From contig JBBKXA010000157.1 in NCBI GenBank assembly GCA_037969235.1, positions 1 to 25,589 on the forward strand: a stretch of 25,589 bases of DNA, given 5' to 3'. The translations under genes were made by a program, and so were the position numbers. This DNA is from TMED27 sp037969235 (lineage in GTDB: Bacteria > Pseudomonadota > Alphaproteobacteria > Micavibrionales > Micavibrionaceae). Shown in pieces: positions 15,455 to 22,231 of the stretch. The notes beneath the pieces were generated by a model. The model had not been told where the DNA came from and did not search any database. It worked only from the letters and a program-made list of their open reading frames with translations. How positions within the stretch are numbered: the first letter of the stretch is position 1; every line of letters begins with the position of its first letter.

Positions 15455-16552
15455 ATGACTGATATACATGCATTGAAGACTGAACTTTCTGGTGAGATTA
15501 CGGCGGCGAATGATTTGCAGAGCCTTGATGATGTACGCGTGCGCGTGCTGGGGAAAAAGGGGCAGATCACCGCGTTGATGAAAACATTGGGGCAGATGGA
15601 TCCTGAGGAGCGCAAAACCACGGGTCAAGCGCTCAATGTGTTGAAAGATGAAATTGCATCTTTAATTAAGCGGCAAGAAAGTGCGCTTAAGAAACAGGCG
15701 ATGGATGCGCGGCTTGCGACGGAAACGCTTGATATATCGCTTTCGGCGCGGCCATATTCGCAAGGGAAAATTCATCCGCTTTCGCAGACCATGGAAGAGA
15801 TGGTTGGGATTTTTGCCAATATGGGTTTCAGTGTTGCCGAAGGACCAGACATTGAAGATGATTACCACAATTTCACCGCGCTCAATTTTCCGCAAGGCCA
15901 TCCTGCGCGAGAGATGCAAGATACGTTTTTCCTGCCTCAAGATGAAAGCGAGCAAGGCGAGTATGCTAAGAAGCTTTTGCGAACGCATACATCGGCGGTG
16001 CAAATTCGCCACATGGAAAGCAACAAACCGCCGCATAAAATTATATGTTTCGGGCGTACGTATCGCAGTGATTACGATCAAACACATACACCGATGTTCC
16101 ACCAAATGGAGGGGCTGTATATTGATAAAGGCGTGAGTATGGCGCATTTGAAGGGGTGTTTGACGGATTTTGTACGTGCCTTTTTCAAGCTTGATGATTT
16201 GCCTGTACGCTTTCGCCCCAGCTTTTTCCCCTTCGTGGAACCTGGAGCGGAGGTCGATATTGGATATACCAAAAAGCCTGATGGCGGCATTAAGCTTGGT
16301 AAAGCCAAGGATGGGCAAGAGCAAAAATGGATGGAAGTTCTGGGCGCGGGCATGGTGCATCGTAATGTACTGAGCAATTGCGGCGTGGATGCGGATGAGT
16401 ATCAAGGCTTTGCGTTTGGGATGGGCTTAGAGCGTTTGACCATGCTGAAATACGGCATACCCGATTTACGAACATTTTTTGAAAGCGATGTTCGCTGGCT
16501 CGCGCATTATGGCTTTGATCCGCTTAATCGCCCGAATGCAGCGGTGCGTTAA
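15455..16552 (+). CDS. pheS: Phenylalanyl-tRNA synthetase alpha subunit
   Basis: Catalytic subunit of the class II alpha2-beta2 enzyme that charges tRNA-Phe. From the ATG at 15455 it has 365 residues: an N-terminal coiled-coil arm (about 1-85, with VRVLGKKGQITALMKTLG), then the aminoacylation core with motif 2 around CFGRTYRSDYDQTHTPMFHQMEGL, the VRFRPSFFPFVEPGAEVDI segment, the GAGMVHRNVL loop and motif 3 GFAFGMGLERLTMLKYGI. A TTG at 15437 could add six residues but lacks family support. The beta subunit, normally adjacent, lies 5.7 kb downstream. Confidence 0.96.
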   Translation: MTDIHALKTELSGEITAANDLQSLDDVRVRVLGKKGQITALMKTLGQMDPEERKTTGQALNVLKDEIASLIKRQESALKKQAMDARLATETLDISLSARPYSQGKIHPLSQTMEEMVGIFANMGFSVAEGPDIEDDYHNFTALNFPQGHPAREMQDTFFLPQDESEQGEYAKKLLRTHTSAVQIRHMESNKPPHKIICFGRTYRSDYDQTHTPMFHQMEGLYIDKGVSMAHLKGCLTDFVRAFFKLDDLPVRFRPSFFPFVEPGAEVDIGYTKKPDGGIKLGKAKDGQEQKWMEVLGAGMVHRNVLSNCGVDADEYQGFAFGMGLERLTMLKYGIPDLRTFFESDVRWLAHYGFDPLNRPNAAVR

Positions 16553-16612
16553 TTTAAAATTAAACTTTCCCGTTTAAAATTTGCACATGGATGAATGTGT
16601 AAAAGTTAAATT

Positions 16613-18085
16613 ATGAGCGATAATTTTCTACCAAAAACTTTTCAAAACGCCGCGCAGACCATGGGCGGGCAAGCTTCGGATCTGCTGTACGCGTCCGAAA
16701 ACACAATGGCGCAGTATGGCGATTTATTGAATTTCGCGGTGGACAATATGCCGCTGGATGATTTCAAAATTATGGTGGTGACCGCAAAAGATATTTTGCC
16801 CGATGGCATGACAAGCGATGATCATAATTGGGGTGCTGGTGTTGGGTGCGATCCTTATACCGCGACCAAGGATGATGTTGATGCGGATCATGCATTTAAT
16901 GAGGTGAAAAATAGATTTGCGCAAAGGCTATGGGATAGCAGCGTTGACGAAGATAATCCGTTTTTAAGTGAAGGAGATCTGGTCAATGTAACGCGCAATG
17001 AGACTACGGTCATGGATAATGTGCTTACTCAAATTAGTATGGCTGCATTGCAACAAAGTCCTAGTGCTTTGGCAATTTCTGAAATGAGTGAACATTTACC
17101 AGAAAAATTGGCTATTTTAATTCTACCTGAGGATTATTTTGAAAAAGACTTTTTATTGCAGGCTTACTCAGGAGTGGCGCTTAAATTTATAAATGGAATA
17201 GATTTTGATGAAAGAAGCGATATGCTTTCAATTATAGGTCATGAGTTAGGGCACGCTTTAAATCGTCATATCAATTTACCCCAATATTATTGTCAAGAAA
17301 TTGACCATGAAAGTTTAAGCACCACTAATATAAACGAAGGTAAAGCAGATATTATTGGGGCTGAGATTGTCGCTAGGGGCTTTAAGGAAGGTCTTATAAG
17401 TTCTAAAAATATATCTTCACAGGAAGAAGCTTTAAGATCTATGGGAACATTTCATAGTGGGCAAAATTCTTTATTGGCTTACAACATGAAAGGTTTAAAC
17501 AACCATATGACCAACCTTGCCTTTGATGCGGACGCGCCGAATTTTGGTTCTACGCAGGCGATGGAGGATGCTCCGCGAGCGCATGAGGTAATAATGGATA
17601 TCAATTCCGTTGCCGATGCACTGGCGGGTTTTTTATATGCGAAAAATTATAATCTGGCTATTGCAAACAATCCGGAAGATTATAGTGAAGAAGAAAAGTC
17701 ATATTATCAAAAATTTTCTAATGATCCCAAAGATATAGTTCCAGATATAGAAAGTTATGCTTCTTTAGGATCGTATGTTCGACATTATTTTATGGAATCG
17801 GATTACCATTTTGCAGCTTTGTCGCATTTAAAAGAAAGCGGTGCATTGGATGATATGCGTGAAACGCTGCAACCACAATATCAGGTGATACATGACGATG
17901 CTTTGGCGGATTATTTCGACGCATTTGAAAAATACGGCAGTGATGAATTGAAAAATTCTCCCCATATAGGCGCTATTTCCGAAGCGCTCGGTGATGATTT
18001 TAAAGTTTCTGCTGTGGTTGATCGAGTTTTAAATCCAAAAGTCCCTGCCGAGAGCTTAGATACAGATTTAAGCGTAAAATTTTAA
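16613..18085 (+). CDS. Putative cytoplasmic zinc metalloprotease (HExxH), paralogue of the next gene
   Basis: 490 residues, no signal peptide or membrane segment. The central motif IIGHELGHALNRH gives His210, Glu211 and His214, and EGKAD puts Glu242 as the probable third ligand, a gluzincin-like arrangement with Asp246 beside it. The family is not one I can name. The N-terminal quarter contains YGDLLNFAVDNMPLDDFKIMV, and the C-terminal half has DINSVADALAGF and LADYFDAFEKYGSDELK; all have counterparts in the next protein, so the two are full-length paralogues. The protein is acidic. Base composition is uneven: about 17,040-17,510 is more A+T-rich than the flanking parts. The ribosome binding site is weak. 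Substrate unknown. Confidence 0.75.
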   Translation: MSDNFLPKTFQNAAQTMGGQASDLLYASENTMAQYGDLLNFAVDNMPLDDFKIMVVTAKDILPDGMTSDDHNWGAGVGCDPYTATKDDVDADHAFNEVKNRFAQRLWDSSVDEDNPFLSEGDLVNVTRNETTVMDNVLTQISMAALQQSPSALAISEMSEHLPEKLAILILPEDYFEKDFLLQAYSGVALKFINGIDFDERSDMLSIIGHELGHALNRHINLPQYYCQEIDHESLSTTNINEGKADIIGAEIVARGFKEGLISSKNISSQEEALRSMGTFHSGQNSLLAYNMKGLNNHMTNLAFDADAPNFGSTQAMEDAPRAHEVIMDINSVADALAGFLYAKNYNLAIANNPEDYSEEEKSYYQKFSNDPKDIVPDIESYASLGSYVRHYFMESDYHFAALSHLKESGALDDMRETLQPQYQVIHDDALADYFDAFEKYGSDELKNSPHIGAISEALGDDFKVSAVVDRVLNPKVPAESLDTDLSVKF

Positions 18086-18092
18086 TATTTAT

Positions 18093-18121
18093 TTGCATAA
18101 TCTGTATATACAGTATATGAT
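18093..18121 (+). promoter_or_regulatory. Candidate promoter with a palindromic operator in the spacer
   Basis: TTGCAT (18093-18098) and TATGAT (18116-18121) are 17 bases apart, and the spacer contains the perfect 12-bp palindrome CTGTATATACAG (18102-18113). This would start RNA about 30 bases before the GTG at 18159. The palindrome has a shorter core than the classical E. coli LexA box and is not the alphaproteobacterial LexA site, so its regulator is unknown. Confidence 0.4.
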
Positions 18122-18158
18122 TCCTGAGTTTTATTGTTCAAACTCAAGGGGTTTAAAA

Positions 18159-19559
18159 GTGCGCACGCGAATACTGTTTCAAAATATTGCTGCTGGTGTG
18201 CTGTCTCTTGGTTTGTCAGCTTATGCTTTTGGTGATGGCGTAGAACGAAATGTTGAGCGGACTTTCGAGCCTATCCGATCAGGTGAATCCTACGCAGGAG
18301 AAAGTAGAAATGTCTTTGCCAGCGACGAGACAATGGAAACATATGGTGCGTTGTTGCAATTTACTATGGATCATATCCAACCGAGTGATCTTAAAATTAT
18401 GGTGGCCACGCCTGGCGATTTTTCAATCTCAACGATGGAAGATGTTACACAAACACTTCGTCACTTTTTTTCTGAGTTCCGCGAACCAAAAGGTAATGAG
18501 TTTATTACTAAGCAGGAGTATTATTTGTGGAATAGCCCTGCATTAAAAATGACGAGGGAAGGTACTGCTCAAACAATTATGCAAGGGCTAAATATTGATT
18601 ATGCGACAATTGGATTACAAAATTACGGTCCGTTTCAAAATAAAAACAGAGCCCTAATTATACTTCCTAAAAATTTAACAAATGCAGAGAAATTTCAAAG
18701 AGGAATTTCTGTTTTGCATCCAAAATATTTGAAACCTTTATCCCTGTCACCCAAAGAAATATCTCTTGGCTATGTTGCTCATGAAGTTGCAGGGCATGCT
18801 GCGCATAATTGCCTCAAGGCTGCAAATGAAAATCTTAAATTTGACCAAGATGCGCTTGCACAAAAAATTTATTGTGAAGGATTTAGCGACAGCGCTATGG
18901 CTCGTATTTTCAAAACCGCAGCGCAAGAGGGTTTTGTTCCGTCTGATCATTTAATAAATATATGGCATTCTTACCGCGCCATTTCTTCTTTTTTAATTTC
19001 AGAAAATTTAGATTTTCCAGTGACTAATAATACAGAAATACATATTACCAATACTATTTTTCAACGTGATAAAATTGCGTTTCAAGCTCAACGAACTGCG
19101 GAAGATTTAAACCATGCTGTTTTTATCCCACGTATTATAAATAATGTTGCAGATGTATTGGTGGGGCAATATTTGTCTAAGAACAAGAATGTGACTGCTG
19201 AGCAGGTATCACAGCATGCTCGCGAAGGATATGATGTTCGATCTAGGCTTGACCTTTTGCAATACCATACCGCGGCAATGCATGTGTTACTTGAAAATGG
19301 CGCTTTAGACTATATTACAAATCATTATTTAGCAGGTAAAAATCGTGAGATAGGTCAAGATTTATTAAAAGATTATTTTAGAGGCATTAAAGAGCAAGGC
19401 TCTTATGCTTTAAAAACCCCTGCTTTAAAACACCACATCAAATTTTTTGCCGATGAATTTGAGAGTGCGGAGTATGTTGACCTTATTTTAGGGCAATATT
19501 TACAGCCTGTATCGTTGGCCAAGCCTGCAATTGATGATCTCTTTTCACTCACGCAATAA
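18159..19559 (+). CDS. Putative exported metalloprotease-like protein (HExxxH), paralogue of the previous gene
   Basis: I start it at the GTG at 18159, which has AAGGGG seven bases upstream and gives a Sec signal peptide (VRTRILFQ, hydrophobic core, SAYA end). An upstream ATG at 18093 would bury that signal. The product is 466 residues and matches the preceding protein along its length (TMETYGALLQFTMDHIQPSDLKIMV, NNVADVLVG, LLKDYFRGIKEQGSYALK). The zinc motif is AHEVAGHAAH, giving His208-Glu209-x3-His213, one residue longer than HExxH. Glu240 in CEGFSDS matches Glu242 of the paralogue; the distance from the first His to this Glu is 32 residues in both. HExxxH occurs in some active metallopeptidases, so loss of activity is not certain. 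Probable location: periplasm. Confidence 0.75.
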   Translation: MRTRILFQNIAAGVLSLGLSAYAFGDGVERNVERTFEPIRSGESYAGESRNVFASDETMETYGALLQFTMDHIQPSDLKIMVATPGDFSISTMEDVTQTLRHFFSEFREPKGNEFITKQEYYLWNSPALKMTREGTAQTIMQGLNIDYATIGLQNYGPFQNKNRALIILPKNLTNAEKFQRGISVLHPKYLKPLSLSPKEISLGYVAHEVAGHAAHNCLKAANENLKFDQDALAQKIYCEGFSDSAMARIFKTAAQEGFVPSDHLINIWHSYRAISSFLISENLDFPVTNNTEIHITNTIFQRDKIAFQAQRTAEDLNHAVFIPRIINNVADVLVGQYLSKNKNVTAEQVSQHAREGYDVRSRLDLLQYHTAAMHVLLENGALDYITNHYLAGKNREIGQDLLKDYFRGIKEQGSYALKTPALKHHIKFFADEFESAEYVDLILGQYLQPVSLAKPAIDDLFSLTQ

Positions 19560-19560
19560 T

Positions 19561-20706
19561 TTACTGCGCAGGCACGAGTTTTAGCAGTGCGCCGTCCTCG
19601 CTGTCGGTGAGGATATATATTTCTCCATTATAAACACGTACGTCACGGATGCGTTCATCTAAGTTTTCGAGCAGGGTTTCTTGTGCGATAATTTTGTCGC
19701 CTTCCAATTCCAGACGTCTTAAATGCTGTCCCGCGAGTGCGCCGACAAACAAATCGCCTTGCCAATTGGGAAATTGATCGCCTTCGTAGAACGCCATACC
19801 GCTGGGAGCGATGGAAGGTGTCCATTGCAAGATGGGATCTTCCATGCCTGGGGCGGTGCGTAAATCAGTGATTTTGGTACCCCAATAATTAATGCCGAAC
19901 GTGACTTTTGGCCAGCCATAATTTGCGCCGCTTTTGAGGATGTTTATCTCATCACCGCCCTTGGGGCCATGTTCATGCGCCCAAATATCACCGCTGTGGA
20001 GATTAAGCGCTATGCCTTGTACATTGCGATGACCATAGGAATAGATGCGAGGCATTATGCCGTCTTTGTTGTTTGCAAAAGGGTTATCGTTGGGGATATC
20101 ACCATTGGGTTTAATGCGCACGATTGTGCCGAGGTGGTTTTGCGGATTTTGCGCTTCTTCGGAATAATTAAAGCGTTCGCCCAATGTGATGAATAAATTT
20201 CCATCGGGGGCAAATAATAATCGGCTGCCCCAATGGTTATCGCCTTTCACTTTGGGTGTGGCGCGAAATATGATTTCGGCGTCACCGAGCGTATTGCTGC
20301 CGAGGTTGAGTTTTGCGCGCGCGACTTCGGTGTTGGCAATGGATTTATCGTTGGGCGCGGTAGCGGAATAAGAGAAATAGAGCCAGCCGCCATTTTCGAA
20401 ATTTGGCTCTAGGGCGATATCAAGCAAGCCGCCCTGCCCTGTTTCGTAAACTTTGGGCATGCCTGTGATTTCGAATTTTTGACCAGTTGGCAACACACGC
20501 CATAATTTGCCACGACGTTCGGTGACCAGATAATCGCCGCCTTTTAAAAAAGCGACACTCCACGGATGGACGAGCTCACCTGTGATTTTTTCAAGTTTGA
20601 AATTTTCTTGTTGTGAAGGGTATCGATCTCCTGAAACTTGGCTAGCGGCTTGTTCGCATGATGCCAATAACATTAAAGATAAAAACAGGATCAGCGCCTT
20701 ATTCAT
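19561..20706 (-). CDS. PQQ-dependent sugar dehydrogenase-like lipoprotein
   Basis: Six-bladed beta-propeller of the soluble aldose sugar dehydrogenase (YliI/Asd, GSDH) family, which oxidises aldoses with pyrroloquinoline quinone. From the ATG at 20706 it has 381 residues; signal peptide with lipobox LASC and Cys17. Conserved features include HPWSVAFL, GQGGLLDIAL, the active-site histidine in GDNHWGSRL, APDGNLFITLGER, YSYGHRNVQGIAL, HEHGPKGGDEIN and GANYGWP. The lipoprotein anchor differs from the free periplasmic form. The frame continues upstream to 20772, but those residues overlap the MscS coding end and hide the signal peptide, so 20706 is preferred; it overlaps the MscS tail by 8 bases. 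No PQQ synthesis genes are in view. Confidence 0.93.
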   Translation of the reverse strand: MNKALILFLSLMLLASCEQAASQVSGDRYPSQQENFKLEKITGELVHPWSVAFLKGGDYLVTERRGKLWRVLPTGQKFEITGMPKVYETGQGGLLDIALEPNFENGGWLYFSYSATAPNDKSIANTEVARAKLNLGSNTLGDAEIIFRATPKVKGDNHWGSRLLFAPDGNLFITLGERFNYSEEAQNPQNHLGTIVRIKPNGDIPNDNPFANNKDGIMPRIYSYGHRNVQGIALNLHSGDIWAHEHGPKGGDEINILKSGANYGWPKVTFGINYWGTKITDLRTAPGMEDPILQWTPSIAPSGMAFYEGDQFPNWQGDLFVGALAGQHLRRLELEGDKIIAQETLLENLDERIRDVRVYNGEIYILTDSEDGALLKLVPAQ

Positions 20707-21716
20707 TGGGTAGCATTGTTGCATCTTTGGAATCTTTTTTCGTTCTTTTAGCTTCGGGGTCATTTTCGGCAATTTTAAACTCTGGTGGGGATGGCCCTTC
20801 TATGACTGTATTAATGTCATTGGGGGAGATCGATTTTGATGCTTCGGGAATCTCATCACCATTTTGCGTTTTTTGATAGTATATTAATTGTGGGTCGGTG
20901 GGGTCAATATCATTGGCATCAAAGGCTTCCTTGATGGCTTGGATGGCGCGAGAGCGGCTGATGACTTCTTGGGAGCGTTGTGAGTGAATCCACCAGCGTA
21001 CACGCATTTCCAGTGAGGTCGAGCCTAACCCCCAGCACAGAATTTGCGGCGGGGGGTCTTGGAGAATTTCTTCAACTTGCGATAGTGAATGCTCAATAAT
21101 TTTCGTCATTTTTCGGATATCGTACGCATAGCCGACTGTGAAATCAAATTCTACACGACGTTTTTCTTGTGAAGTATGAATGGTGACTTGGCTGGTGTAT
21201 ATTGTGGTATTGGGCACCACGATGTCGCGGCCATCAATAAGTGCGAATAATTGTTGCCCTTGGTTCTATACGTTGCACTGTGCCTTCTGCACCTTCGACC
21301 GTGATTTGATCGCCTCGGCGGAAGGGCATACGCAATAAAATCAACAACCCCGAAAGCCAGTTTTGCAAAATGTCTTTGAATGCAAAACCGAATGCGAGTG
21401 ATCCAATCCCTAAGCTCGCGAGCATATCGGCAGGTTTTACGGAAGGGATAATGATCGTTAAGGCGAGCAACGCGCCAAAGACTATCATCGCCCAGAACCC
21501 AAAATCCGCGAGTAATTTACCCAGGTCGTTGCGCCCTCTACGATTGAAATATCCATTGATTGCGCGACTAAGCGCATAGGCGATGAGAGCTACAAGGAAT
21601 AGGATGACTATCCCGACAATCAAATTGGGTAAGCGTTCGTAAAAATCAACGCTCCAGCCTTGGATAGTTGATAAAGCCAAGCTTAAGCCGCTATTAATTG
21701 CGTTGTCATCATTCAT
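20699..21716 (-). pseudogene. MscS family mechanosensitive channel, split by a frameshift
   Basis: Two adjoining frames together encode one MscS-type channel of about 338 residues. The first (21716-21234, 160 residues) has the membrane part: spans near 30-50 and 70-90, and the pore helix with ASLGIGSLAFGFAFKDILQNW, then the beta domain LRMPFRRGDQITVEG and EGTVQRIEPRATIIRTY, then a stop. The second frame (from 21220 down to 20699) resumes with VVPNTTIYTSQVTIHTS and the C-terminal domain. Removing one base of an A pair at 21236-21237 on the plus strand would restore RTYDGRDIVVPN, the expected family reading. It is therefore a one-base insertion: a genuine mutation or a sequencing error. The first start has AAAGGAAG upstream. 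The last residues overlap the sugar dehydrogenase start. Confidence 0.88.
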
Positions 21717-21741
21717 TTATAAACTTCCTTTAAGTCATACA

Positions 21742-21767
21742 TACGCAGTTTAGCATGTAATTGTTCC
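21742..21767 (-). promoter_or_regulatory. Candidate EcfG-type promoter for the MscS gene
   Basis: On the minus strand GGAAC (21767-21763) is followed after 17 bases by CGTA (21745-21742), 3 of 4 bases of the CGTT -10 element used by alphaproteobacterial general-stress sigma factors. Transcription would start about 20 bases before the ATG at 21716. Confidence 0.35.
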
Positions 21768-21790
21768 GTCATTTGTGTTTGAATTTAAAA

Positions 21791-22219
21791 ATGATGAAAA
21801 TTCGAGAGATTGTCGCGTCTGATTTTGCCGAATGGCTTGTGCTTTGGGATGAAAATAATATGGGTGTGCGCGATATTGATGTTAGCGCACAAACTTGGGC
21901 GCGGTTGTTGGATAATGATGCGCAAGTTTATGGATTGGTGGCGGAGGATCGGGGCGAGATAAAAGGATTGGTGCATTATGTTGTGCATCCAACGACGGGG
22001 CATTTAAAAGATGTATGTTATATGCAAGATCTCTATGTCGCGCCGCAATTTCGTGAGCAAGGGGTTGCAAGGGCTATGGTGGAATATTTAGCCAAATATG
22101 GCCGAAATAAATGGGCGCGGATGTATTGGCTTGCGGATGCAAATAACATGGCGGCGCAAGCTTTGTATAAAAGTCTTGGAAAACGCCTAAATTTTACGCT
22201 ACATATGATGGCATTATAA
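21791..22219 (+). CDS. GNAT-family N-acetyltransferase
   Basis: 142 residues from the ATG at 21791 (another ATG follows at 21794; an in-frame ATG at 21761 lies in the promoter region of the divergent gene). The GNAT fold is visible: a first strand MKIREIVASDFAEW, central strands around YGLVAEDRGEIKGLVHYVVH, the LYVAPQFREQGVARAMVEYL stretch in which REQGVA is the acetyl-CoA pyrophosphate loop, and a late helix NMAAQALYKSLGKR. Such proteins acetylate small molecules or protein amino groups; the substrate here is unknown. It precedes pheT by 12 bases on the same strand, so they are probably co-transcribed. Confidence 0.9.
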   Translation: MMKIREIVASDFAEWLVLWDENNMGVRDIDVSAQTWARLLDNDAQVYGLVAEDRGEIKGLVHYVVHPTTGHLKDVCYMQDLYVAPQFREQGVARAMVEYLAKYGRNKWARMYWLADANNMAAQALYKSLGKRLNFTLHMMAL

Positions 22220-22231
22220 AAGGAAAATCTT

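Noticed and set aside
15662..16405. 247-codon minus-strand open frame inside pheS
   Set aside because: It lies opposite conserved class II synthetase motifs and is rich in His/Arg, typical of an antisense shadow.
18102..18113. LexA/SOS box at CTGTATATACAG
   Set aside because: The spacing between CTGT and ACAG is 4 rather than the 8 of the E. coli box, and alphaproteobacterial LexA uses GTTC-N7-GTTC.
21220..21245. Programmed +1 frameshift joining the MscS halves
   Set aside because: The TAT TGA context gives poor re-pairing after a +1 slip, and no Shine-Dalgarno-like stimulator precedes it; mutation or sequencing error is simpler.
16553..22231. Mobile element explaining the pheS-pheT gap
   Set aside because: No transposase, integrase, terminal repeats or tRNA attachment site is visible.
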